A stretch of 56,572 nt of DNA from Amycolatopsis coloradensis. GTDB lineage: Bacteria; Actinomycetota; Actinomycetes; Mycobacteriales; Pseudonocardiaceae. The position numbers and the translations under genes were made by a program. The stretch spans positions 4,433,943 through 4,490,514 of the forward strand of contig NZ_CP150484.1 in the NCBI RefSeq assembly GCF_037997115.1, in the 5' to 3' direction. The first letter of the stretch is position 1. Each line of letters opens with the position of its first letter. Positions 16,182-24,787 of this stretch are shown one piece after another. Below the pieces are notes generated by a model. The model did not search any database and was not told the origin of the DNA. It worked only from the letters and a program-made list of their open reading frames with translations.

Positions 16182-18605
16182 ATGAAATCTCCGAAGCGGC
16201 GTCGCGCGATAGTCGCGCTGTTGACCGCGGCGGCGCTCCTGGCGTCCACGCCGGTGAGTGCCGCACCGCTGGCGGACGCGCCCGGCGCACCGGGTACCGG
16301 GGCGGCCTGGACGACCGGGGGCAAGGAGGGCTTCGGTACCGCCACCAACGCGGTGTCGAAGGTCTGGTTCACCCTCGGCCAGGGCATCAGTCACGAGATC
16401 TACTACCCGACCGTGGACGTCGCGAACGTCCAGGACCTGCAGTACGTGGTGTCCGACGGTGCCGGTTTCACGCAGCTGGAACGCGACCACACCACCAAAC
16501 AGCTGGTGCTCACCGATCCGCGTTCCCTGAGCTACCGGCAGATCAACACCGCCACCAACGGCCGGTACCGGATCACCAAGACCCACACCGCCGATCCGGC
16601 CCGGTCCACCGTGCTGATCCAGACCAGGTTCGAGGTGCTCAGCGGGGGTCCGCTGCAGTTGTACGCGTTGTACAACCCGTCCCTGAACAACAGCGGGATG
16701 GGGGACACCGGCGCCACCACCGGCGGGCAGCTGGTCGCTTCGGACGGGCCGGTGTCCAGCGCCTTGGCCGCCTCCACCGGTTTCGTCAAGGCGACCAGCG
16801 GCTACAGCGGGACCGCGAGCGATGGCTACGTCGACCTGAGCGGTGATTACGTTCTCGGCGCACAGTACGACTCGGCCTCGACGCCCGGGAACCTGGTGCA
16901 GCTGGGGCAGATCCCCGTGGGGACCGACACCACCTTCACCCTCGCGATCGGGTTCGGAGGTGATCGCGGCGCCGCGTCGGCGAACGCGACGGCCTCGCTC
17001 GCGGGTGGTTTCGGGGCGGCGGACACCGCGTACCGATCCGGCTGGAGTGGCTATCTCTCCTCGCTGGCCGCAGTGCCGCGTTCGATCACCGGCGCCGGCT
17101 TGACCACGCAGTACAACGTGGCGCTGATGACCCTCAAGGCTCACGAGGACAAGACCTACGCGGGTGCGAACGTCGCCTCGCTCACCAATCCCTGGGGTGA
17201 GGCGAAAGACGCGAGCGGCACGGGGGACTGCGGGTACCACGCGGTCTGGTCCCGTGATCTCTACCAGGTCTCGACCGCGCAGATCGCGGCGGGCGACTCG
17301 GCGGCGGCCCACCGTTCGGTCGATTATCTGTTCACCGTCCAGCAGCGGCCGGACGGTTCGTTCCCGCAGAACACCCGGCTCGACGGCACGAATTGCTGGA
17401 CCAGCCTGCAGATGGACGAGGTCGCCTTCCCGATCGTGCTCGCGTGGCAGCTGGGCCGGTCCGACGCGGGGATGTGGGCGAAGGTGAAGAAGTCCGCGGA
17501 CTTCCTCGTCACGAACGGTCCCTCCACCCCGCAGGAACGCTGGGAGGAGAACGGCGGCTACTCGCCGTCCACCATCGCCGCGGAGATCGCCGGACTGATC
17601 TGCGCCGCCGACATCGCCGAACGCAACGGCGACACGACGGCGGCCGCCCGGTACCGCGAAACCGCGGACCGGTGGCAGGCGCAGGTCAGCGCCTGGACGT
17701 TCACCACGTCCGGTCCGCTCGGCGACGGCCGGTACTTCCACCGCATCGACGGCAATGGCAATCCCAACGACGGCCAGAACGTCTTCCTGCAGAACGGCGG
17801 GGGAAACCACGACGAACGCGCCATCATCGACGCGGGCTTCCTGGACCTCGTCCGCCTCGGCGTGAAACCGGCGGCCGATCCGGATGTCGCCGCTTCACTG
17901 TCCGAAGTGGACTCGACACTGAAGGTCGACACCCCGAACGGCCCGATGTGGTACCGCTACAACCACGACGGCTACGGCGAAACCGCTTCCGGTGGTCCGT
18001 ACACCGGCGCCGGCGTCGGACGGCTGTGGCCGCTGCTCACCGGCGAACGCGGGGAATACGAGCTGGCCAACGGCCGCCCGGCGACGACGCATCTGGCGGC
18101 CATGGCCGCTTCGGCGAATCCCGGTTTCCTGATCCCGGAACAGGTCTGGGACCGGCAAAGCACCGGTGGCTTCACCTTCGGCGAAGGCACCGGCTCGGCG
18201 ACGCCGCTGGCCTGGTCGATGGCGCAGTTCGTCCGGCTGGCGCATTCGATCGACGCGGGTGCCCCGGTCGAGACGCCGTCGGTGGTCAAGCAGCGATACA
18301 GCGCGGCGTGCTCGGCCGTTTCGGCGAAGTTTACGGTGAACGCCACGACTTCATGGGGCCAGAACATCTTCGTCGTCGGTGACCGGCCCGAACTCGGTGC
18401 GTGGAACCCGGCGAACGCCGTCCCGATGGCGTCGGCCGACTATCCCTTGTGGACGGCGAACGTCACGCTGCCGAAGGGAGCCGCCTTCCAGTACAAGTAC
18501 ATCCGGAAGGAGGGCGGCGCCGTCACGTGGGAATCGGGTGCCAACCGGGCGGGCACCGCTTCGGGCGGCTGCACGATGGCGTTGAACGACACCTGGCGGT
18601 CCTGA
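16182..18605 (+). CDS. Secreted GH15 glucoamylase with C-terminal CBM20
   Basis: About 807 residues, starting at ATG 16182 after GGAAGGA; an upstream ATG at 16158 is in frame but has no such site. A signal peptide (RRRAIVALLTAAALLASTPVSA) leads to a bacterial GH15 N-terminal beta-sandwich, then the alpha/alpha barrel with YHAVWSRDLYQVSTAQ, QRPDGSFPQN, RWEENGGYSPSTIAAEIAGL (likely acid Glu) and FLIPEQVWD (likely base Glu). The last 100 residues are a starch-binding CBM20 (GQNIFVVGDRPELGAWNP, PLWTANVTLP, FQYKYIRKEGG, WESGANR). It should release glucose from non-reducing ends of starch or dextrins outside the cell. Confidence 0.93.
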   Translation: MKSPKRRRAIVALLTAAALLASTPVSAAPLADAPGAPGTGAAWTTGGKEGFGTATNAVSKVWFTLGQGISHEIYYPTVDVANVQDLQYVVSDGAGFTQLERDHTTKQLVLTDPRSLSYRQINTATNGRYRITKTHTADPARSTVLIQTRFEVLSGGPLQLYALYNPSLNNSGMGDTGATTGGQLVASDGPVSSALAASTGFVKATSGYSGTASDGYVDLSGDYVLGAQYDSASTPGNLVQLGQIPVGTDTTFTLAIGFGGDRGAASANATASLAGGFGAADTAYRSGWSGYLSSLAAVPRSITGAGLTTQYNVALMTLKAHEDKTYAGANVASLTNPWGEAKDASGTGDCGYHAVWSRDLYQVSTAQIAAGDSAAAHRSVDYLFTVQQRPDGSFPQNTRLDGTNCWTSLQMDEVAFPIVLAWQLGRSDAGMWAKVKKSADFLVTNGPSTPQERWEENGGYSPSTIAAEIAGLICAADIAERNGDTTAAARYRETADRWQAQVSAWTFTTSGPLGDGRYFHRIDGNGNPNDGQNVFLQNGGGNHDERAIIDAGFLDLVRLGVKPAADPDVAASLSEVDSTLKVDTPNGPMWYRYNHDGYGETASGGPYTGAGVGRLWPLLTGERGEYELANGRPATTHLAAMAASANPGFLIPEQVWDRQSTGGFTFGEGTGSATPLAWSMAQFVRLAHSIDAGAPVETPSVVKQRYSAACSAVSAKFTVNATTSWGQNIFVVGDRPELGAWNPANAVPMASADYPLWTANVTLPKGAAFQYKYIRKEGGAVTWESGANRAGTASGGCTMALNDTWRS

Positions 18606-18610
18606 GTCCT

Positions 18611-18676
18611 CGTGAGTGGTAAGGACGGTACCGGCCGCTCTTACCACTCACGACTCGCGTGACTGGACGGACGACA
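18611..18676. repeat. Second copy of the palindrome plus 21-bp unit
   Basis: Bases 18611-18652 form an imperfect copy of the palindrome at 107-156 (same left arm CGTGAGTGGTAAGGACGG, two changes in the right arm). Bases 18656-18676 match the 21-bp unit at 212-232 with one change. The palindrome begins six bases after the glucoamylase stop and could terminate its transcript. The same two elements in the same order at two loci define a composite repeat. Confidence 0.8.
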
Positions 18677-18809
18677 CGCGGGATCCCCGGCAAACTCTCC
18701 GGCACCTTTCACGCCGACGGCGACCGGCAGTTCTGGGCAGGGTCTCCAGCGCCCGGCGCAGCTGGTCCCGCTCGACCGAGGGATCCTTCAAGTCCTCGTG
18801 TGCCGTCAT
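18648..18809 (-). CDS. Possible small protein or gene remnant
   Basis: An ATG at 18809 opens a 53-codon frame beginning MTAHEDLKDPSVERDQLRRA, which has coding-like composition for its first 28 residues. It then runs into an Arg-rich segment and ends inside the composite repeat at 18611-18676. It could be a gene whose 3' end was replaced by the repeat, or chance. The rest of the gap (18677-18874) holds nothing else I can support. Confidence 0.25.
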   Translation of the reverse strand: MTAHEDLKDPSVERDQLRRALETLPRTAGRRRRERCRRVCRGSRVSSVQSRES

Positions 18810-18874
18810 GATCTCTATTTCACCGCACCCCGTTGTGCGGCCTGCCACCGCGCTGATCGTCGGTGGGCGGACGC

Positions 18875-19492
18875 TCAATCCCGCCGAAGGAACTTTTTGG
18901 CCCTGAGCAAGGCAGGTTGGAGTACGCGCCGAGGGTCGAGTCGCTGTCGATGTGCCGAGAAGACGTTCGCGAGCTTCGCGCGTCGGGAGTCGACCTTCTG
19001 CCTCCGCTCAGGGGCGGGAGACGGAGTCGCCAGTTCTCCGGTGATCGATCCTGATTCCTTGGCGCCCTGGGCCGGTCGAGGGGGATCCTCGGCCGACGAC
19101 GGCACGTGTCCCGCTGACTCCGCGACCGGCACGGGGCGTGGAGCGGGGGCAGGTTCCGGGGTGGCGCGGGTCATCGCGGGTCGACGGCGGGGCTGCTTGA
19201 GATTCTTCCGAGGCGGGACCGTCGATGGAGGGGGAGTGCGCTTGCCCCGTCCGCCGTCTGAGCGAGCGGCTCGCCGCGGCCTTCGCCGACCGCGGTCGAG
19301 CATGTCGGGGGTGATCGCCGGGTTCATGAGCGGGGTGTGCGCGGCATCGGCGTTCGGCACAGCGGGCTCGTTCGCCGCGGGATAGCGAGCGAACGCATCG
19401 CCGGCCGGAGGACTGGTTCGGTGCCGAAGCCGCAGAAGGCCATAGCCGCCGAGCAGTCCGAGAAGTCCGAGAAGTCCCCACCACGTCGTCAT
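18875..19492 (-). CDS. Membrane-anchored Pro/Arg-rich protein with WGLLGLLGLLGG helix
   Basis: About 205 residues; the ATG at 19492 follows GAGGA by six bases. The N-terminus is a single Gly/Leu-rich helix beginning WWGLLGLLGLLGGYGLLRLR. The rest is low-complexity, rich in Pro, Arg, Ala and Lys (for example PAPAPRPVPVAE), ending in a basic segment. No enzyme motif is visible. The helix resembles WGxxGxxG-type anchors. The basic tail would lie either in the cytoplasm, near nucleic acid or lipid head groups, or outside. Function unknown. Confidence 0.55.
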   Translation of the reverse strand: MTTWWGLLGLLGLLGGYGLLRLRHRTSPPAGDAFARYPAANEPAVPNADAAHTPLMNPAITPDMLDRGRRRPRRAARSDGGRGKRTPPPSTVPPRKNLKQPRRRPAMTRATPEPAPAPRPVPVAESAGHVPSSAEDPPRPAQGAKESGSITGELATPSPAPERRQKVDSRRAKLANVFSAHRQRLDPRRVLQPALLRAKKFLRRD

Positions 19493-19734
19493 CGTCGTCC
19501 TCTTTTCCTGCGTGACCGGTCGAAAACGGGTGTCCCCTCTGCGAGCTTTCAATCGAGGAGGCCCCCGAACGTGCGGCATCGTTCACTCGTACCGGGCAGG
19601 AAAGCCAGGTTGTATTGGCGTGGTGCACGCTGAGCAAACGTTACGTCACACGGTCGTGACCTGCGTTTATCCGGCACTGTTAGGCCAAGCGGGCTACGGT
19701 CGAACCGCGGACGGCGGGGTGACGGGAGCTCGTG

Positions 19735-21813
19735 ATGGCGCGGAGGGCGGTGCGGGGTCCGGCGGGGGGCGGTGTTCCGGGGTGGGTGAGCCCGATGCTG
19801 GCCGGCCCGGATGGTGGCCGGTTGCGGGAGGGGCCGGAGTGGGCTTACGAGTACAAGCTCGACGGTTACCGGGCTTGCATGAGGGTGGCCGCCGACGGGA
19901 CGACGGTGTTGACCAGCCGCAACGAGGTCGACTTCACCGACGAGTTCGCGGACCTGGCCGGCGTCCTGACCGAGGCGCTGGACGGCCGGAGCGCGGTGCT
20001 GGACGGTGAGATCGTCGTCTACAACGACGCGGGGCAGATCGACTTCGGGCTACTGCAAGAACGGCGCGGCCGCTACCAGACTCATCGCAGCTCTGCTCGC
20101 CGTGATGAGCCGTTCGACGACGTCCCGGTCCGGTTTCTGGCGTTCGACCTGCTGCACCTTGGTGGCACCTCACTGCTGCGCGAGCCGTATGACGAGCGGC
20201 GGCGGCAGCTGACCCTGTTGCCGATGCCGGATCCGTACCGGGTGGAGGTGGTGCGAGGTTTCACCTTCACCGATCTGGTCGCCGATCGCCGGACCCCGCA
20301 GTACTTGCTCGAGCATGTGAAGGCCAGCGGTCATGAGGGTCTGGTCGCGAAGCTCCGCACCGCGGCGTACACCCCGGGACGTCGCGGCAACGCCTGGCTG
20401 AAGCACCCGCTGATCCAGACGACGGAGGTGATCGTCTGCGGCTACCGGCCCGGGCAGGGACGGCTGAACGGGGTGATGGGCGGACTGCTGCTGGGCGCTC
20501 ACGACCCCGGCACCGGCGACCTGGTCTACGTCGGTGACGTCGGCACCGGTTTCACCGAGGCCGAACGGAGCCGCCTGCAGGCCCGGCTCGACATCCTCGA
20601 GCGGAAGCGGCACCCGTTCGCGGTGACACCACCCAGGGCCGACACCGCGCGGGCGCATTGGGTGAAACCGGAGCTGGTGGGCGAGGTGGTGTACCGGCAG
20701 TTCACCCGCGGCGCCGGCCGCCTGCGGCACACCGCGTGGCGCGGACTGCGAGACGACAAGGAGCCCGCCGAAGTCCTGGCACCGCAACGACGAGAGGCTG
20801 TCTCCGCCAAGGCTCGACCGGGGACATCCTCTCGAGACGCCGCGCGGCCGCGTGAGCAGGCACAAGGTGAACCGGTGATCGGGGACCAGCCCGCGGCCTC
20901 GCCGGTGGCCGGGGCCAAGATCGCCGTCCAGGCAGGCCGCAGGCGGCTCACTTTGTCCAATTTGGACAAGGTCTTGTATCCGGACGGGTTCACCAAGGGT
21001 GAGGTCATCAACTATTACTCCCGCATCGCCCCGGTCCTGTTGCCCCATCTGGCCGGGCGTCCGGTGACGTTCATCCGCTTCCCGGATGGTGTCGGCGGCG
21101 AGCAGTTCTTCGAGAAGAACGTTCCGCACGGTGCGCCCTCGTGGTTGCCCACCGTCCGGATCGCTCGCAGCGGGGCCCGCGGTTCGGGAGAGCCGATCAC
21201 GTACGCCTTGTTGGACGAACTCGCGGCCGTGGTGTGGGCGGCGAACATGGCCGCGCTCGAACTCCACGTTCCCCAATGGACTGTCGATGGCGATGGGGTA
21301 CGCCGCCCACCGGACCGGCTGGTGTTCGATCTCGATCCCGGGCCGGGAACCTCGATCGTGCACTGCTGCGGTGTCGCTGAACGCCTGCGCGACGCACTGA
21401 CCGAGGACGGACTGACGCCACTGGCGAAGACCTCAGGCTCGAAAGGCATGCAGCTCTACTGCGCCATCACCACCGACGACTCCGCGGCACCGTCGGCGTA
21501 TGCCAAGAAACTCGCGCAACGCCTGGTCCGGGAAACACCGGACCTGGTGACCGCGGTGATGGCCAAGGCCCAGCGGAGCGGGCGGGTGTTCATCGACTGG
21601 TCCCAGAACAACCCCGCCAAGACCACCGTGGCTCCGTACTCCCTGCGCGGCCGCGACCATCCGACCGTGTCCACCCCGATCACCTGGGACGAAATCCGCG
21701 CCTGTCGCCGCCCGGCACAACTGGTTTTCACCGCCGACGACGTCCTCGAACGCGTCGACGATCACGGAGACCTGCTCGCCGACCTGGACACCACGCGAGC
21801 GGCTCTGCCTTAG
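19735..21813 (+). CDS. ligD: LigD-type ATP-dependent DNA ligase, ligase-polymerase order
   Basis: About 692 residues. The N-terminal half is an ATP-dependent ligase: nucleotidyl lysine motif EYKLDGYRACM near residue 43, DGEIVVYND, HEGLVAKLR, AWLKHPLIQTTEV, then an OB domain to about residue 330. After a linker rich in Arg, Pro and Ala, the C-terminal half is an archaeo-eukaryotic primase-type polymerase domain (LSNLDKVLYPDGFTKGEVI, FIRFPDG, FDLDPGPGTS with the metal-binding Asp pair, SGSKGMQLY, IDWSQNNPAKTTVAPYSLRG). LigD acts with Ku in non-homologous end joining. Compared with the Mycobacterium protein the domain order is reversed and the phosphoesterase domain is absent. No Ku gene is in the window. 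Confidence 0.93.
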   Translation: MARRAVRGPAGGGVPGWVSPMLAGPDGGRLREGPEWAYEYKLDGYRACMRVAADGTTVLTSRNEVDFTDEFADLAGVLTEALDGRSAVLDGEIVVYNDAGQIDFGLLQERRGRYQTHRSSARRDEPFDDVPVRFLAFDLLHLGGTSLLREPYDERRRQLTLLPMPDPYRVEVVRGFTFTDLVADRRTPQYLLEHVKASGHEGLVAKLRTAAYTPGRRGNAWLKHPLIQTTEVIVCGYRPGQGRLNGVMGGLLLGAHDPGTGDLVYVGDVGTGFTEAERSRLQARLDILERKRHPFAVTPPRADTARAHWVKPELVGEVVYRQFTRGAGRLRHTAWRGLRDDKEPAEVLAPQRREAVSAKARPGTSSRDAARPREQAQGEPVIGDQPAASPVAGAKIAVQAGRRRLTLSNLDKVLYPDGFTKGEVINYYSRIAPVLLPHLAGRPVTFIRFPDGVGGEQFFEKNVPHGAPSWLPTVRIARSGARGSGEPITYALLDELAAVVWAANMAALELHVPQWTVDGDGVRRPPDRLVFDLDPGPGTSIVHCCGVAERLRDALTEDGLTPLAKTSGSKGMQLYCAITTDDSAAPSAYAKKLAQRLVRETPDLVTAVMAKAQRSGRVFIDWSQNNPAKTTVAPYSLRGRDHPTVSTPITWDEIRACRRPAQLVFTADDVLERVDDHGDLLADLDTTRAALP

Positions 21814-21882
21814 TGCGACCTGACGCCGTCAGCGGCGGGCGGCCGGAGTGCCCGCTGGTCCGGCAGGATTCCCGCGAACGCG

Positions 21883-22566
21883 TCAGACGGCGTGGGCCGG
21901 GCCGACTGAGCGGCCCGGGTTGTTCTCGGCCAGCTTCAGGGAGATCACGGCGCCCATGGACATCCCCGGGGACCAGAAATTGAAGCCGTGCGGGACCGCG
22001 GTCGCGGGGAAGTTGTTGCCGCGCGAGAACTTGTCGCTGGACTGTGTGCCGCGGGTGGTGCGCACGTGGTCGACCGGCTCGCGGATCCCGACCGCGCGTT
22101 CGGTGATCCGGACGTCGTCCACCCAGCCCGCGCTTTCGCCGCCCGGCGGCTCGCTGACCAGGACGATCCGGGCGATCCGCCGTCCGGCGAAGTCGCCCAG
22201 CCGGCGGCGCACGAGATTCCACTGGTCCACGTACAGCGTCTTGTCCAGCCCCTGCTCCGCGGCGCTGAACCCGGCCGATGTGCCGTCGGCGAACTCGACG
22301 TCCAGCGCCACGAAGGTGCCGCGGTAGTCGGTCCCCGCTTCGGGGAAGACCACATAGGACAGCTCGGTGTCGCCGGTGACCTCGACGTCCATTTCGAACA
22401 CGGTCGCGCGCAGCGCGTTCTCGTAGCGGAGGGCGCGCGCGCCCGTGAAGCCGACGCCGGTCTTCGCGGTCGGCGACGAAGCCGGGCCGGTGCCGACGCG
22501 CAGGGCCGGATCGACCGGCTGCGGATCACCCGTTTCGAAGGAGGAGAAGAACCCGGTGATCGTCAC
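21883..22566 (-). pseudogene. N-terminal fragment of a GH92 alpha-mannosidase-like gene
   Basis: The 227-codon frame encodes a galactose-binding-like region (TGFFSSFETGDPQPVDP, GFTGARALRYEN, GWVDDVRITER). It then runs into the start of a GH92 catalytic region (VDHVRTTRGTQSSDKFSRG, PHGFNFWSPG) and stops shortly after. Complete GH92 proteins have about 700-1100 residues, so roughly three quarters is missing. No further GH92 sequence follows in any frame before the ligD gene. The fragment lies next to another broken gene, supporting a deletion event. Confidence 0.75.
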
Positions 22567-22621
22567 CAGGCCACCGTAACTCGGACGCGTGAGCGCGGCT
22601 CGGCGTGCCGCATCCAGAGGA

Positions 22622-23215
22622 CTAAACGCGTGAGGAAAGGAACTCCTCGAAGGTGCCGACGCCGGTCGCGTTCTCCGGCGTGAGGTTGCCGCCCGCCCGG
22701 AACGTCCGGGCCGCCTTGCCCGGCAACCACAGCGACACGATCGGGGCCGCCCATGTCCGGCACCCGCCCCGACGGCGCACCGGACACCAGTTCGACCAGC
22801 CGATCCGCGACGTCGGCGGTGCTGACCGGCTGGAACCGGAACCCCGACGGCATGAACTCTCCGAGGCCAGCTTCTCGTCGTAGTAGAAGGATCGGATCAC
22901 GTCGATGCCGACGATCGAGATGTACACCAGATGCGGACTTCCCGCCCGCCGCGCCGCCTCGACCAGGTTCCGCGTCACCCGCTCGTCCCCGCGGCCCAGC
23001 GTCGAAGCGCAATGGATGATCGCCGAAACACCGTCGACCGCCCCGGCGAGGCCGTCACCGGTCTTCAGATCGCACCGCGCCCATTCGTTCGGCTCATCGG
23101 CGGGACGTGGTCGCCTGCTCATGATCCGGGCCGGCCGACCTTCGGCCACCAGCCGCCGCACCACCTCACGGCCGAGGTCGCCGCTACCGCCGGTCACCAG
23201 AATCGGGTTCGTCAC
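22622..23215 (-). pseudogene. NAD(P)-binding reductase (NmrA/SDR-like), frameshifted with a deletion
   Basis: From GTG 23215 (GGAG upstream) the frame gives a Rossmann start (ILVTGGSGDLGREVVRRL, AIIHCASTLGRGDE, LVYISIVGIDVIRSFYYDEK). After KLASE, near 22858, homology moves to another frame (FMPSGFRFQPVSTADVADRL, LVELVSGAPSGRVPDMGGP). Near 22750 it returns to the first frame (SLWLPGKAARTFRAGGNLTP, TFEEFLSSRV). The segment expected between the first two parts (the family's SGLPWTILRATQFHD region, about 35-40 residues) is missing. The gene is inactive as read. Confidence 0.85.
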
Positions 23216-23305
23216 CTTGATCTCCGTTCACGAGCGCTTCCACCCCTCAAGAACCGGCGGTGCGGGGCGCTTCCGCCTGGCCTCGTAGTGGTGGTCCCAG
23301 AGGTA

Positions 23306-23352
23306 GTGAAGGCCTCCTTGCCAACCCTCAGGGTAGGGAAGGAGGCCTTCAC
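23306..23352. terminator. Perfect 14-bp hairpin between two leftward genes
   Basis: Arms GTGAAGGCCTCCTT (23306-23319) and AAGGAGGCCTTCAC (23339-23352) flank a 19-base loop that itself holds ACCCT/AGGGT. It lies just after the stop of the phospholipase D-like gene and before the broken reductase, so it should end the phospholipase transcript. It belongs to the hairpin family also seen at 30963, 48750 and 55078. Confidence 0.8.
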
Positions 23353-23383
23353 GGACCAGGCTTGGGGATCAACCGCGGCCGGA

Positions 23384-24562
23384 TCAGTCGGTCGGCACCA
23401 TCTTCCCGCAGTCCCCAGGCGACTTGATCTCCTCGTCGGCGGCCTGGGCCACCTGCTCGAAGTTCCGCACGAAGCTCCGGTAGATCCCGTCGTTGTCCGA
23501 GACCCGGATGACGTTCTCGTCGTTCTCGTGCAGGGACGGGTTGTTGAAGTTCTGGCTGCCGGTGAAGACGACCTTGGTGCCCGGCTTCAGGTAGTCACCC
23601 TCGATCATCATGTTCTTCTCGTGGATGCCTGCCTCGTTCCCCTTCTTGAAGCCACGCAGCCGCACGCGGTCCGGCTGCCCCTTCATCAGCGCTTCGCAGG
23701 AGCCCTTGGTCATCCGCAAGGCCACGATGTCCACGGAACAGCCGCGGGCGGCCAGGATCCGCAGCCGTTCGATGATCTTCATCCGGGTGAGTGACCACAC
23801 CCCGATGCGGATCTTGGACTTCTCCGCCGAACAGCCGACCTCCTTCAGGGTGTTCTCGACGGTGTCGTTCCCGGCGTCCTTGAGCCTGGGATAGAAGTAG
23901 CTCTTGGTGTTGCCGGTGATCACGGGAGGGTTGGCTTCGTAGTAGCCGGGGTTCGCCGTGCCCCCGTCCGCGACCTTGCGCAGGTCGGCGAAGTAGTCGT
24001 TGTACCTGGCGAACAGGCCTGCGTTCCCGACATCGGTGTAGTAGCTGTTCCAGCCGCCCATGCCGCCCGTCGTGTTCTCGCTGAGATTCGCCGATCCGGT
24101 CGCGACCACCGACGGCGCGTCCAGCGTCCGGTCGAACAGGAAGAACTTGTTGTGCATCGCGTTCCCACCGTTGCACCCCCGGTCGGTCTTGCAGCTCTTC
24201 GCCCATGAGTTCTTGTCGCCGGTCTTCTCGAGCCGGTTCTTCAGGTCCTGGTAGTTCGGATGGTCCGTCGCCCGTCCGTCGACCAGGACCTGGACATGCA
24301 CCCCGCGCTCCGCGGCGTCCGCGAGCGCCTCCGTGATCGGCTTGTCCCGCAAGAGGAACTGCGCGGTCTTGATGGTCGAGTTCTCGGGTGCGCCACGGAT
24401 CAGCCGTTCGAGGTGTTCGACGATCTGGCCGCCGCCAGGTGTGTTGAAATCCGCGCGTGTGGTCAGCTGCGACGGCGCGGCGGCGGCCGGGAGTCCGGTC
24501 GCCGCCACCAGTAGCGCGGCTGCCAGTGCTCCTCGAAGCGCGGTCGTCCTGTGCGGTTTCAT
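23384..24562 (-). CDS. Secreted phospholipase D-like protein (two HKD motifs)
   Basis: About 392 residues; ATG 24562 is preceded by GGGAGG. A signal peptide (RGALAAALLVAATGLPAAAA) leads to a PLD fold. The first HKD motif is HNKFFLFDRTL with GSANLSEN, the second HEKNMMIEGDYL with GSQNFNNPSL. Both Lys and the GSxN partners are present, so phosphodiesterase or phosphatidyltransferase activity is plausible. The second motif reads H-x-K-x5-G-D rather than the strict H-x-K-x4-D. The substrate may be phospholipid or another phosphodiester. It is transcribed alone, divergent from the XRE-glycosidase gene. Confidence 0.85.
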   Translation of the reverse strand: MKPHRTTALRGALAAALLVAATGLPAAAAPSQLTTRADFNTPGGGQIVEHLERLIRGAPENSTIKTAQFLLRDKPITEALADAAERGVHVQVLVDGRATDHPNYQDLKNRLEKTGDKNSWAKSCKTDRGCNGGNAMHNKFFLFDRTLDAPSVVATGSANLSENTTGGMGGWNSYYTDVGNAGLFARYNDYFADLRKVADGGTANPGYYEANPPVITGNTKSYFYPRLKDAGNDTVENTLKEVGCSAEKSKIRIGVWSLTRMKIIERLRILAARGCSVDIVALRMTKGSCEALMKGQPDRVRLRGFKKGNEAGIHEKNMMIEGDYLKPGTKVVFTGSQNFNNPSLHENDENVIRVSDNDGIYRSFVRNFEQVAQAADEEIKSPGDCGKMVPTD

Positions 24563-24709
24563 ACCGATTCCCTCCCCATTGCCGGATCTGCTGGCGGGTC
24601 CACGCTCCCCAGCGCGGGCCACTGGGGCAAGCGAAACCGCCCGGGATGGGACGCTGGGACGAAACTCCGCCGCTGACCTGCGGTGACGCCGGGCCGGGAG
24701 ACGTGATTT

Positions 24710-24721
24710 CGCGAATTCGCG
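24710..24721. promoter_or_regulatory. Perfect palindrome in a divergent promoter region
   Basis: CGCGAATTCGCG lies in the 225-bp space between the phospholipase D-like gene and the XRE-glycosidase gene, 78 bp before the latter's chosen start. It is a candidate operator for the XRE-type protein or another regulator. A chance palindrome of this length is possible. Confidence 0.3.
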
Positions 24722-24787
24722 CGGCGAATGGCCCGCGATGGGACACTGTTATCCGTCCAGGACATGGCGCGGAGGGGGCGCAGCGGA

